A stretch of 64,000 nt of DNA. Source: Miscanthus floridulus (Eukaryota > Streptophyta > Magnoliopsida > Poales > Poaceae). This document shows, piece by piece, positions 9,826 through 21,704 of the stretch. Within the stretch, counting starts at the first letter, position 1. Each line of letters opens with the position of its first letter. The translations under genes were made by a program, and so were the position numbers. The notes beneath the pieces are model-generated. The model was not told the origin of the DNA, did no database searches, and worked only from the letters and a program-made list of their open reading frames with translations. The stretch is taken from assembly GCF_019320115.1 (NCBI RefSeq), contig NC_089597.1, positions 120,407,656-120,471,655 on the forward strand, in the 5' to 3' direction.

Positions 9826-10924
9826 TCACGGCTGCATTAGCCATGTCGTGCTGGCCTGGTAGGCCCGGTCAGCCTAACGGGTCGTGCCAGCCCTCTCTAA
9901 CTACTATAACTACATTGGAGTATAGATCATAGATTTTGCTAAAAAAAGGAGTATAGATCATAGATCAACACAGGCACGATGAAAGGTCCTTGTTTGGTTT
10001 TGGTAATTGAGTGACAACTTAGGTGGACTAATTATGTTTATGTGAGATACACAGGTGATTAGTCCATAGGTACATGTGTGTGAGCAACATAAGTCATGGA
10101 GGTAAAAATGGCTTGGAGATGTTGCAAAGCTCACACATGAGATGATGAAGGAGCTTAAATACACATGAGACATGACATTGAGTCATGTGATCAAGGTAGA
10201 GAAGATCAAGACAAGACTTGGCTTGATGGACCGGTTGCAAGCGTGAAGGGCAAGTCGAAGGCTTTGGAGTGATGGACCGCGTGGCGGTGAAGCTTGAGCA
10301 AGACTTGGCGCCGATGGACGATGGCAACGGTGAAGAGCAAGTAGAGTCAAGATCGATGAACCAATATGATCATGTGATGATATGGAGTGGATCATATCAT
10401 TGTTGATCGTGTTGATGCATGTGTTGCATCGACATTGAAGGAGATGGAATGGAATGCGCAAGGCAAAGGTATAACCTAGGGCATTTCATTTCACCGGTCA
10501 TAGGTGTGTAGAGAAGTTTATGACCAGGTTTAGGATAGATAGCCGTACTATCAAGAGGGGCAAACTTGTTTGCATATCGATCATCTAGTGCCACTCGAGT
10601 GATCTAACTTTGCATTGTCGCTAGGATCGAGTGGCGTGGCAAGTTGAGTGGCTAACATCCTTTGGGAAATGATTGTGAAAATGCTAACACACATACACAT
10701 GGTGGTGTACACTTGGTGGTGTTGGCACATTTACAAAGGAGGTGGTGTTTGCAGGGGTGAGATGGGTTTGGGTCCCTCTCTCCCTCCCGCCTCACAAGCT
10801 CGGTGGGATTCGGCGCTTTCGGGAAAATGGAATGCCTATTTTCTATTGCGCCGGATGCAAATTCTTGTGGTTAGCACACTTGAGCAAGGGTGAAGAGAAT
10901 GGAGAAGATGCTGGCGTCGATCAA

Positions 10925-11240
10925 CTGACCGGACGCTGGATCTGAATGCACTGGACGCTGGCAGGCTGCGTCTGGTCGCACTGACGTACGGTGACGCAGT
11001 AGCTGGAGAGTGACCGGACGCTGGCTGCGTCCGATCGCGTTTGACCGGACGCGTCCGGTCATGCTCGAGAGCTTTCTGGAAACGACCGAACGCTGGGGGT
11101 TCAGCGTCCGGTCAGTTGAAGCTGGAGCGTCCAGTCAGGTCAAGTGACCGTTGGAACCGGGACACGTGGTTGTCTGTGAGCGACCGAATGCTGAGGTCCA
11201 GCGTCCGGTCAACACGACCGGAGCGTCCGGTCGGCCCGAT
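10925..11240. repeat. GCGTCCGGTC / GACCGGACGC inverted and direct minisatellite in the solo LTR
   Basis: About ten imperfect copies of ACCGGACGCTGG and its complement are scattered over 315 bp in the U3 part. This gives many potential CG and CHG methylation sites and a self-complementary structure. Confidence 0.7.
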
Positions 11241-11281
11241 CGTTGCCCAGTGAAGGGGTAACGGCTAGTTTAGCCCTTGGG

Positions 11282-11291
11282 GCTATAAATA
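11282..11291 (+). promoter_or_regulatory. LTR TATA box
   Basis: GCTATAAATAG follows the GC-rich U3 minisatellite. It is a good match to a plant TATA and places the R region near 11315. Confidence 0.55.
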
Positions 11292-12372
11292 GAAGTGGCC
11301 CTCGGCCATGGCTGGTGTGGAGCACCTTAGGGGACTTTGTGTCCATGCTTGAGAGTGCTTGGAAGCCCTCCATCACACATATACTTGATAGCGATCATCC
11401 GATTGTGTGAGTGAGCGATTCTAGTGCGATTGCATCGTGAGGTTGCATCGAGTGGCACTAGGTGATCGAGTTGCAAGCCGGTGGTGCTTGTTACTCTTGG
11501 AGGTTGCCACCTCCTAGACGGCTTGGTGGTGGTCTCCGTCGAAGCGCGCAAGAAGCTTGTGCGGCGCTCCGGAGAAGTGCTTGTGAGGGGCATTGTGCTC
11601 GCCCCGCGGGAGCCGCGAAGAGCAACTCTAGTAAAGCGTGTCATTGAGCTACCCTCACTCAAGGGGTAGGTTCTTGCGGCGCCCGACGTGCGGGCTTAGC
11701 GGGTGATGCTAATTAGCCGCCGAACCACCAAGTGAGCGGTCGACACAACGGGGACTAGCGTGTTGGCAAACACGTGAACCTCGGAAGAAAAATCATCGTG
11801 TCAACCTTGTTCTTCCCGTTGGTTTGCATCCCCATTACACAAGCTTGCAATTACTTTTATACATATTAAGCTTGTGTAGTTGCTCTTGTAATTAGATAGC
11901 TTGTGTAGCTTGCTAATTACCTTCTTGCTTGTGTAGCATAGAAGTAGCTCCCTTGCGTGGCTAATTTGGTTTTAGTAACCTTGTTAGTCACATTGCTTAG
12001 TTTGTGTAGCTAAGTATTTGCGCTCTCTAATTAGGCATTGGTTGCCTTGTTATTGAGCATTGCTAATGAGCTTAGTTAGCTTTGTGCTTTTGCTTACTAG
12101 CATGTGTAGGAGCTCTCTTGTCGCTTAAAGTACTAGTGGCATAGGTTTGTGTAACCTTGCTCCTAGAATTGTTTAGGAGAGCTCTAGCTAGCCCGGCGCC
12201 TTTGTTGCATAATTGTTATCTTTGCAAGGTGCTAGTGAACATATATAGTGGGGTGTAGTCTTGGCTAGACCGTTAGTTTAAATTCCGCATTTGTATCGGT
12301 TAGCCGATACGATTAAGTTTTAGAAAAGACTATTCACCCTCCCTCTAGTCGCCATCTCGACCCTTCACACGA

Positions 12373-14696
12373 CCAAATCCAGTTCACAAACTACAGTTCA
12401 AGAAATCAAGATATGTCAATACAAGCATATGCAGATCTAAGGTCTCCATTCACACCAAAGGTCATCAATTAGTTGACGCTTAATGGTTTGCGCATTTGCA
12501 CAGGACGTGGACATTGAGTCGCTGACCACGACAGTGCCACTGTGGGCCCATAGCCGCGTCTAGCTCCCACACGCCTTCTGTGTGTCGAGGCATATGACGA
12601 ATTTGAGGGGGAGGCCTGCACTTATCGAAGAGGTGAACTGTGGTGGCGAAGCCATGATGGAGGGGAAACGCTAGAGGAGAGTGGGCGACAGGGCAAAGCC
12701 ACGCTGCCACGAAAGGGGTTAGGGGAAGATAGCAGGAGTCGAGAGCGATAGTTGCATGGGACTTGAGGGGTGATGAGCGGGATTAGGGTTTGGGATGGTT
12801 AGGCGGGGATACATGGGGTGGTGAGGGCAATAATGCGTTATCGGGCAGACTCTTTAAATGGTATGTGTCTAAGCCGCTTGATGGGACTGGTTCTTAATCC
12901 AAGCACGCCACAATGCATCAGATCATGCTAGGCCAATCACTATAGAGGTTGTGCTTAGACCTGTGCAAAAAAATACAGGCCTCACGGCAACCTATTTGTT
13001 GTGGCTCTGGTCATCTATTTCCAAGTGTCTTCAAATGCAATAGTGAGGGTGGCTGCAAGGATGTGGGAAGTTACGAAAGGAAGTGGAGTAGGAGGCCAAT
13101 GCCCAATGGCATCCACCATCCCACTAGTAGGAGGCACTTGGACTCTTCCACACATCCAGCCGACCGGTCTTCATCGAAGGAAGTAATTTTGGGCCAAGCT
13201 TTGAACCTCAATAAAGTCTTTTTTCTCTTGCTTCCTTCAACTTTTAAAGTGGAGGAACTGCCTCACTCAGCTCTAAAAAAACATTTTAATTTCATCATAC
13301 TTTTATAAAAACAACTGATAAACATTTGATATGGTTTTTAAGCCACAAAAATATCACTATGCCTCAAAATCTAAAGAAGTATAAAGATAGATTGAAATAT
13401 AAATAAAGAAATAAAATATTTAGAACTCATAAAAATATAACTGTTTAGCTCTACAAAATGGAAAAATATCCAGAAAAAAACGAAAGATTCCAAAAAATAC
13501 TAATCAACGTCTAAATACGTTTCAGAAACTTTCCACCACAAGAGAGATGCGGCCACCATGAGTGCAACCATCATGAATCCGTTCATCATTAATGTATGTT
13601 GCATTAATGTTAGATGCATTTCATATTTTTTTATGTGGAAAGTTTTAAGACACATTTAGACATTGATTAGAATACTGTTTGGGAATTATTAAGGTACTTC
13701 GAGACATTTGTCGCATTTTTAGTGCTAAAATCTAATTCTCGGAAGCTTTGACATATATTTTCATTAGCTCTATATATTTTATTCGGGTTTCTCATATCTG
13801 AATTTATCTCAAGGGTGTTGGACAAAGCTTTTAGAAACTTAGAGATCTTTTTCATATATTTTAACTAAAAAATAATGAAAAAGATTTGAAAACCACTTCT
13901 AGCCGGGGCAAAGAGATATAATACATGGCTTTGAGATTTGAGGAAGACGATTTGTCTGACTTTAGAGCTTGAGACGAAAATCTAGACTTCGATTATAGTT
14001 AAGGAAGGCAAAAAAAAAAAAAAGGTTCTTCTTTCCTAACGAGAAACGTGCTAGCCCAGCCCAAACTACACTTGGGTCAGGTGTAGGCTTGCTTGCAGGC
14101 CCAGCGTCGACAGCATGAAACTCTGCTTCAGAAAACGTGATCAGTCGTAGCAAACATTCAGGCTCCAAACAACTGTAGTTTTTGCCATGTATGGTTCACA
14201 AAAACGTATATTTGACACCTGTAATTTGCCATTTGGAACTCTGAAATGGCCATTTGGACTCTAAGAAAATGACTGATTTTACCAGGCGAAGGAGAGGCGG
14301 CAGTCAGGCTGGCATGCACTTGAGAGTTGACATGTTCAGTACACCGACAGGGCCGGGTCGTTCAGCCTCTCGAGCGTTTGATCCAATCCAATCAGATTTC
14401 TCACACTGCATGTTAGCATGGGGCACAAGAATGCCCATTTAATTACGGGTCGTCTCCTTCACACGTCACTGGTAATTAGCTTATCCATCAATCTGTTTCA
14501 TTCCTAGAACATTGTTTTATTAGTGGAGAATTTTCTTTTATCTTTACATTGCGATATCCTCAAATCCGATCGATTGATATCAGAATATAAATCTGATTGA
14601 TTGATATGCAGAATATAAAAATAGTGTATTTTTTTAGCATGTCTTCGCGTTCCAAAGTTCTCGTGAAAACGAGAGCTGACATCGACGCAGACACCG
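12373..14696. other. Block A1, anonymous duplicated sequence
   Basis: The homologues are 28347-30396 (A2, carrying an extra hAT MITE) and 59874-62152 (A3). Short frames occur, for example 12480-12710 minus and 12949-13308 plus. They are not conserved as frames in all three copies and have no motif I recognise. The rest is AT-rich (13330-13900). I see no supported gene. Confidence 0.7.
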
Positions 14697-14705
14697 CTTC
14701 CTCTA

Positions 14706-16253
14706 CCGATTTTTTTTTTTTTGCTATTTGACCCCTTTTTTGATTTTTTTTTCACAAATATACCTCTGGTGGTATCCTTTCAAAAAATAGACCCTGACAT
14801 TGGCGTCGTGACAATTGGCGCCGAGCATACACGTCTCAGCGCCAATTTCTTTGGCGTCGAGGTCCAGGGTTATTTTCCAGGTATCGCTCACGTGGCTACC
14901 TGCGTGGCGCGGATGTGTCATAAGCTCGGCGCCGTAGATCTTGACGTCAAGCTTGGCGCCAATTACTATGGCGCCGAGTTATGGAAATTGACAAATTTGA
15001 TTTTTTTTTTCATGACTTGGATATTGAGAAATGTGGCTAACTCTAGAGCTTTTACAGTGACTTGTTGTTTGATCGCTTAAAACAATCTAGAAATACTTAA
15101 GATAAAAAATTTGCAATCTACCAAATGTACAGCACGGTGCAAGTCTCGGCTCCTATAGCACGGCCGGGCGATGCAGGGCTCGGCTGCATCCGTCTATTGC
15201 ATTGCTAACCAGAGTAGTAATACGTACTACGAACATGCAATGGACCGTATGTGCATATGCAGGCATGCACGCAACACACCTCACTTGTAAGCACGTCGTG
15301 ACCTGTAAGCACGTGGAAGTATGGCTAAGTCTAGAATTTATAACCGTGGCTAAGTCTGGTTTTTTACTGGCCCTATTCGCTTATGCTGATTGTTGCGAGA
15401 GGAAAACACTGTTCGTTCGCTGAAAAGTATTGTTCAGTAGTTTAACCGAACCGTGGCTAAGTCCAAACTTGATGAGACTTGTTTTGTTGTCATCTCTCAG
15501 AGAGTATTCAAACTCGTAGAAATATATCAAATTGAGTTGCTATACAAATTAGGAAGATAAAATATTGCCTACATGTCAATTCATTGCCGACGGTCAGGGG
15601 ATTAGAAAGATTTGGAGGGGCCAAAACAACAATGTATTCAAACTTGTGGTCGCTATTCGGCCATGTTAAAGACTGATTTAGGTTTATGTCCAAAAGCAAA
15701 GTTTGTTATACTCAACTCAAATTATAACTTCTATTAAAGGTCAAACTTCATATCTAGAAAAGAAACTATAATTTTACCCTGGTCAAAATAACATCATGAA
15801 AAAAGGAGTTAACTATTGATCCAACACAGAAGTATTTTTAAGCTAGTTCATGAACATAAACCCCTGATCATTTTTTGTCCTAAGTATTTCTAGATTGTTT
15901 TAAGTGATCAAACAGCAAGTCACCGTAAAAAAAATATAGAGTTAGCCACATTTCTCAATATCCAAGTCATGATAAAAATTCAAAATTTTCAATTTCTATA
16001 GCTCGGCGCCGTAGCAATTGACGTCAAGATCCACGGCGCTATGTTCATGCCACATCCGGGCCACACAGGCAGCCACGCCAGCGACACCCAAAAATTGACC
16101 CTGGACCTCAGCACCAGAGCAATCGTCGCCGAGACGTACAACCTCGACGCCAATTGTCACGGCACGGAGGTCAGGGTCTATTTTTTAAAAGGTACCATCA
16201 GCGACATAATTGTGAATATCTTTCGAAAAATGGTAAAAAAACAAAAAAGTCGG
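14706..16253. mobile_element. Mutator-like element with long terminal inverted repeats, copy in A1
   Basis: About 390-bp arms (14706 to about 15100, and about 15878-16253) are inverted copies of each other: CAATCTAGAAATACTTAAG near 15082 against CTTAAGTA-like CCTAAGTATTTCTAGATTG near 15881, and CTCGGCGCCGTAG in both. The ends are CCGATTTTTT and AAAAAAGTCGG. Flanks are CTTCCTCTA (14697-14705) and TTTCCTGTA (16254-16262), a degraded 9-bp duplication; the A3 copy has it perfect. No transposase is inside. The core holds a nested small MITE near 15365-15450. The element interrupts the 3-prime part of the minus-strand gene fragment at 16263. Confidence 0.85.
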
Positions 16254-16262
16254 TTTCCTGTA

Positions 16263-16978
16263 CCGCAGACGCTTGTTCAGATTTGTACAGTGATGAAGTG
16301 ACGATCGATCAAATCCTCGTCCCCGTCGAAGGTTTCCAGAAACTCCAGCTCGCCGAAGCCGCGGCGCGTTTCCGTCTCCCTGCTGGCCACACCACTGATC
16401 TGTGACTGCGGCGTTCCAGTTGCCGCCGCCGCCACTGGTGGAGCTATATGTGGCAGTGGCAACTGCATGCGCATGGGGCACCCCGTGCAAGCGCAGTCGG
16501 AACGACAGCCGCGGACTCGGCGGCGCTACCTGTGATCTCGTCCTGCCTGTCGCTGAGCCACAAGGCTAAGCGAGGACAGCGGCGGGGGTAGCTGCCTCGT
16601 CCGCGGCGGAGTGTCTCCTTGCAGTGGGAGATGGCGCTCGCCACGGCCTCCCGCGCGCTCGCGGGCCGTGTCGTCGACGGCGCCCCTTCGTGGCGCTGCC
16701 GGCGTTTCCTTATTAGCGGCCCTGGCCTTCCTCAGCCGCCGGGAGATCCTCCGCAGGTGCCTCCCCCCGCGTGCCCCCTCGGCGCCAGGCTCGCCGCAAC
16801 CGAAACATTTCCCACGTTCGCCGCCGCCTGCTGCGCATCCTCCTCCGCATGGACTTTGTTGGACGCGAGGTCCACGGCCGCATCCCGGCGCCGCCCGCGC
16901 CGAAGCACAGTGCGGAGCTGGACGGGCTCTGCTGCCCGGATGTGCTGAAGCTGAAGTCGTCGGCAGCATGATTTCCAA
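16263..16978 (-). pseudogene. Broken paralogue of the 19992-21137 gene (call it alpha)
   Basis: On the minus strand, pieces in different frames read LRRISRRLRKA, VDDTARERA, then AISHCKETLRRG, then FGELEFLETFDGDEDLIDRHFITVQI. The intact paralogue beta reads LRNISRRLRA, VDDDTARERA, AISYCKDTLRRS and DELEFLKTFDGDEEMINRHFITVEI. At least one frameshift separates the second and third pieces. The C-terminal coding end is cut by the MULE at 14706-16253. The same fragment recurs at 63729-64000 in block A3, so the damage predates the duplication. Confidence 0.6.
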
Positions 16979-18761
16979 TATCGGCCGAAATCTCCTGATA
17001 TTTCCGATATATCCTCTTTATTCGTAGGTGGCGATAAGAAAATATCTATCATTTTCCTACAAATTTTGTTTAAAATTATTTAAATTTACTTAAATTCAAA
17101 TTAAATTTTATTTGAATTTGGTTCGATATTTCCGATATATCATGTTTATTCTTTTTATGTGTGACCCCCGATAAATTTTAATTTCTGAAAATGAAAACCT
17201 CAGCGCTCGACGACGAGGAGGAGGACGCCGATGGCGAGGAGCACGAATCGGTTTCCTTATTAGCGCCGGCGTCGCCCGCGCGGAACGCCGGGCACGACGG
17301 CGACGGCGGACAGTCAGACTCGGAGGGTGCAGGCGTCGCGGCCGCGTGGCCGCCCTCGTTTGTGCCCACGGCGTACGGGAACAGCCAATCCATGGCAGCG
17401 ACTGTAAGAATATCAGAGGCGCAAAGCGTACGTAGGAGGAACGTCGCCTCTCAATATTGAGAGTACGACGGCTTCGTGTTATCTTGTATGCACAGAACAG
17501 CCCTGTGCAGCCTTTACATAGAGTACAACAACCAGGTGCTAGACAAGGAGATTTGGATCACAAAACAACTAAACAAACTACAACAGTATCTACCAATTCA
17601 ACAGGGACTACCTATTCTCCTGACCTAAGATATCCTTGGTTGTTACGTATCAGGAAATGGGGTTACGTATCAGGAAATGGGGTACAGCATACATTTTTTT
17701 TGAACAAGGGAAAAATTTCATTAAGTGAATGAAAAAGGTCCCAGTCTCAACAATCCGGAGATCGTACAGCATACATGCATACCTGTTTATCTAGAAGGGA
17801 CTAGTGAGTGCGTGCTGGTGGCTCTCGTAGGAAATGGAGTTGGAGGTGTGCGTGTGCATTGGTGCTTGCATGCCATTGTTCATGGCATGGTGGCGTGTCT
17901 TTATATTCACGTCGTGATTATTCTCGACGACGCGTCCGACTGGAGATTGGCAGATGGCAAAGATTCTTGCCTGAATGGTTCACTTGGCGTCACGGTTGGA
18001 ATTTGTGGGCGAGCATGGCAGCACGTACTGTCATTCCATAATCAATAACAACAACACGCGTCAAGGTTGGAATTTGTGGGCGAGCATGATTCGCAATCTT
18101 GCATTGATACGTCATTCTTCACGTACGACCATGTATTTTTGAGTGGGGAATTATATTTTTCAGTTGAGGTTTATCTCCTTCTGTTGCTCAAAGTATTGGG
18201 GAAATTAAATTACAATGATAGCCAAGGGATTGGATTTTTTTCTCCGTTTCAAGAGTTCAAGGTGAATGGGTTTCCACCTTGGAGATTATGGGACGGCGTC
18301 TTTCAATGAGACTCTGGTACGGTTCCACTATTAGGGCATGTGTAACATATGCGCATGTTTGGGACAGCGTATCTTGCGGTGGCGGTCGAGAGAAGCAGAG
18401 AATCTCACGAATCACTGTGCGGTCCACTCGATTCTTGTTATCACTGCTCAGCCACCACAAAAAAAAATAAACTACATACATAATTTTACGTATCACAGCT
18501 CTCTCACTGTCGTTCGTCTACCGCACCGCGTGCTGAGAGATCATGATTCCAAAAAGGACCTATGCCTTATAAGAGGAATTTTTTTTTGGCTCCTAGGCTC
18601 GGGTTTAACCGTTCCACCACAAAGAAGCTAAGAAAAGATTCCTAGCATCGAATCAAGTTGAGATACCAGATCTAACTGAATGAGAAACTAAACAGGCCCA
18701 CTTGTCATCTATCACCATCAGCACATAGGAAATAGAGCGAGGAACCGGTAGAGGATGATGT
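16979..18761. other. Intergenic; one small acidic frame of unknown nature
   Basis: 16979-17180 is a repeat with CGATATTTCCGATATAT motifs. An 89-codon plus frame at 17191-17460 (LDDEEEDADGEEHESVSLL, then AAAWPPSFVPTAYG) has a gene-like composition and may be an exon fragment; I do not recognise it. A 20-bp tandem duplication (GTTACGTATCAGGAAATGGG) lies at 17643-17682. GGTTGGAATTTGTGGGCGAG is repeated at about 17994 and 18065. The rest is anonymous. Confidence 0.4.
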
Positions 18762-19263
18762 AGTGCAGTTAAGATTGAAAACGAACAAAAATAATCTCGT
18801 TCCGTTTCTACTTTGCTCCGCGGAGACGGTTTTTTCTGCTCGTTTCCGCAGGATCCCGTTTTCATCCAGAATTTACCCGTATTTGTTCCGTTTTCATCCC
18901 GTTTTCAATTTATGTAAGATTGTCTAGAAATTGATATGTTCATAAACCTACTAATCACCAATTATGCATGTTAACATGTTAACACATGGCATGTTAGTGA
19001 GTATTGGACCCGATAACTTCGTACGTGTATATTATTTTGTGACTTTGTTCATGTATGCTCGAGAATATTTGATCATGTTATTCTACCTTAATTTTTCGGC
19101 TTTGCATCCGTATTTATCTGTTTTCGTATTTTCGTATATCCCCATCCGTTTTTAACTCCGTTTTTCGCCCGAACCCGATCCCGTTTGTACTAAAAATATA
19201 GAAACAGAAACAGGAGAGGAGTTTTTCCACCCGTTTCCGCCCGTTTTCATCCCTAAGTGCAGT
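18762..19263. mobile_element. hAT-like MITE (18770-19255) with 8-bp target duplication AGTGCAGT
   Basis: AGTGCAGT lies at 18762-18769 and 19256-19263. The ends are TAAGATTGAAAACG and, reverse-complemented, TAGGGATGAAAACG. The 486-bp element has no coding capacity. An 8-bp duplication and TA-starting inverted repeats fit the hAT superfamily. Confidence 0.85.
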
Positions 19264-19877
19264 TTGTTTTCTTTGATTGTCGGTTGTGTTGTAGGACTCA
19301 CTTAGGGGGAAGACATATAGCTCCATGGATGATATGGCATTCCATGAAAAAGCTAGCACCATGCCCTTAGGATACGATGTTGGGTGAGGGTAGGGATTGA
19401 GGTTGTTGGTTGCGTGGCACCTTCGATTGCGCTCTTCTTCCCCGAACTCGGCAAAATGTGAAGAGAGAGGTGTCAACGTGATTTCCGGAATGAAATGCTT
19501 AAGGAGCAAAAAGTTTGAGTTGTACACAGGACATATGAATTATGCAATGCTTGAATAAACGTTGTGCAACAAATAAATTTAAATTATAATAACTAGAGAA
19601 AATATCTTTAAATTTTTTTGTTAATCAAAAGGTATTAGTTAATAACCTACAGCGTAGAGACACCAAATGCCTGCTATATTAAAGGAAAGTTTGCCATACC
19701 TCCAGCCCTAGATATCCATGAATGATTTGATGTTATAGTCATAAGATAGAATAAAGTATGCTATAAAAATAGCTTAACTAAATATCTTCAGTATGTCACA
19801 GCTCTAGCTCCAAGAATTTTTTGAGCTAGACCAGCTCTAGAATTCTTAGGCCTTTGTTAGATTGATAGGAAAACTAC
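19264..19877. other. Intergenic, no gene seen
   Basis: AT-rich. A 137-codon minus frame overlaps the MITE end and has no recognisable motif. Confidence 0.5.
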
Positions 19878-19994
19878 TTAGGCCTCGTTCGGTTACCACA
19901 ATTCCTGGCCTACCGTTTCTTCAATATTTTCTATAGCGTCGGAACCATTCCTGGCCAGGAACGTCCAGAAACGGCATAACCGAACAGAGCCTTA
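19878..19994. mobile_element. Tourist-like MITE (19881-19991) in the stop codon of gene beta, TSD TTA
   Basis: The 111-bp element has ends GGCCTCGTTCGGTTA and, complemented, GGCTCTGTTCGGTTA. It is flanked by TTA at 19878-19880 and 19992-19994. A TTA/TAA 3-bp duplication is the mark of PIF/Harbinger (Tourist) elements. On the minus strand the right-hand TTA is the TAA stop codon of the gene ending at 19992. Confidence 0.85.
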
Positions 19995-21137
19995 CGCTGA
20001 TTGATTCTCTAGCTCAAGCTCCTGGAATACGTTCAGTGTTGGTTCTACTACGCTGACACGAATTTTTCTTTTCATATCTAATCGCTTCCTTTTCATATCG
20101 AGCGGACTCTGCTTCCTGAACGCTCGAGAGCCGCTTCTTGGGATCTCCACAGTGATGAAATGGCGATTGATCATCTCCTCGTCCCCATCGAATGTTTTCA
20201 GAAACTCCAACTCGTCCAAGCTGCTCATCGGCTCGCCACGGCAACCTGCACGTACGAAATTAATGGAGAGCCAACGCATTAGACTATAGACGTCGCATTG
20301 CATTGCATGGCATCCCACCAATCACCAGCCGACGGTGCTGGGTGGCTAGCAGAGAGACCTACCGTGGCCGTGATGCGGTGACTCCTCGCCGTGCGCGACG
20401 GCGGCGGTCGCGGCGAGCGAACCGTCCCGGTACCGGCTTGGCGAGGACGAGCATGGCGACTCCTTGAATCGCTTCGCCATCATCTGCATCCGGATGGGCC
20501 AGCCGGCGTCCTGGTCGCGGCGAGAACGCGTCGGCGAGGGCCGCGAGTCCCTGCTCCTGCAGTCGTCGCAGTGCTGCTCAGCGGCGCTTGCGATGATCTT
20601 CACCTCTTGTCTGTCTCTGTCGTCGAGGAGCCAGTCGTCAAGGCTAGGCGAGGGAGACGGCGGCGGGGGCATCGACGACCGCCGGAGCGTGTCCTTGCAG
20701 TACGAGATGGCGCGGGCCACGGCCTCGGCCCTCTCGCGGGCTGTGTCGTCATCAACGGCGGCCATGGATGACGTCAGCGACCCCTTACCGACGCTCCTGT
20801 GCTTCGCCCTTAGTCTCCTTGAAATGTTTCTCAGGTACCTCCTCCCAATTGCCAACCACGTCTCCCTTGATCTTGGGCGCCATGATCGCCGCAGCCTGCT
20901 CCTCCTGCTGCTGGTGCAGCTTCGCGGGCGCTCGCGCGCGGGAGCCCAGGAGCTGCTGCCTCCTCCCGGCCGCGCCGCCGCTGCCAGCGCCGAAGCACAG
21001 CGGTGTTGCGGAGGGGCTCTCCTGCCGGGATCGGGACAGGGAGGAGCCCGATCAGGCCAAATTGACGCTGGACGACGGTGACGCTGAACGAGGATAGGGC
21101 GGAGAGGGAGGAGAGGGAGGAGAGGGACTTGATTCAT
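19992..21137 (-). CDS. Two-exon plant gene of unknown function (beta); possibly MAKR-like
   Basis: Exon 1 runs from 21137 or a later ATG down to about 20363. The intron (about 20362-20248) has GTAGGT and TACGTGCAG ends and keeps phase. Exon 2 runs to the TAA at 19992. Visible features are an Arg/Ser-rich N-terminus, YLRNISRRLRA, a helix DDTARERAEAVARAISYCKDTLRRS, a basic Ser-rich stretch, a conserved acidic block DELEFLKTFDGDEEMINRHFITVEI, and a basic tail with two LDMKRKR copies. The AISYCKDT pattern recalls membrane-associated kinase regulators, but I am not sure of this. The N-terminus is uncertain: the ATG at 21137 sits at the start of duplicated block D, and the ATG at 20764 lies after conserved residues. 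A paralogue fragment at 16263 supports real coding. Confidence 0.5.
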
Positions 21138-21704
21138 TTTTTATTTAAGCACCTTAATATTAGTGCACCAATAGGAGAAATAAGTAGAATTGAGGTGGAA
21201 TAGCAAGAAGGGGATAGGTTTAGACGAGGTCTGGTTTATATATAGAGCAATAAGAGTTTTTTTGTTACAATGTTGATAGCTGATCCATTGCCTATATATA
21301 GCAGTGCTCGAATACACTAGTCTAGAGAGCTAGTCGTTTCACACACGTGTGCTCTGGGCCCTCGGCCTGCTGGACCTCCTCAGTGGCGGCCCATCCGTTG
21401 CATCCTCGTCCTCTGCCGGTACAGTGGGGAGGAAGCCGGCTATGGTACAGTGTTTGTACAGCGCACTTTTTATTGCCTGTACAGTGTTTGTACAGTGTTT
21501 TTGTGGAGTGCTTGTACAGTGTCTTGTGGAGTGCTTGTGCAGTGTGCATACAGTGTTTTTCTCTGGCAGCCAACCAGCATCAAACGGCTCATCAGCTAAA
21601 AAAAACCATCAGGCGAACCGCTCTTGTCCGTTATGTTTGCATAGTGTATATTTATTGTCTGTATTGTTTGTCTGGCACATTCGACCCTGGACCTTTTTAT
21701 TGTT

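Larger units (their letters stand above)
9975..12372 (+). mobile_element. Solo LTR (9980-12367) with 5-bp target duplication CACGA
   Basis: The LTR starts TGAAAGGTCC at 9980 and ends GACCCTTCA at 12367 (2388 bp). It is bounded by CACGA at 9975-9979 and 12368-12372. The sister copies of block A have the uninterrupted site once (GGCACGACCAAATC) at 28342 and 59869, so the insertion and its exact ends are directly visible. No internal gag-pol sequence is present, so this is a solo LTR. It contains a GCGTCCGGTC minisatellite and a TATA box. The long gene-like frames inside it are not conserved domains. Orientation is set by the TATA. Confidence 0.92.

Noticed and set aside
10648..11669. Several 60-110 codon frames in the solo LTR
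   Set aside because: No shared motif, overlapping on both strands, inside a defined LTR.
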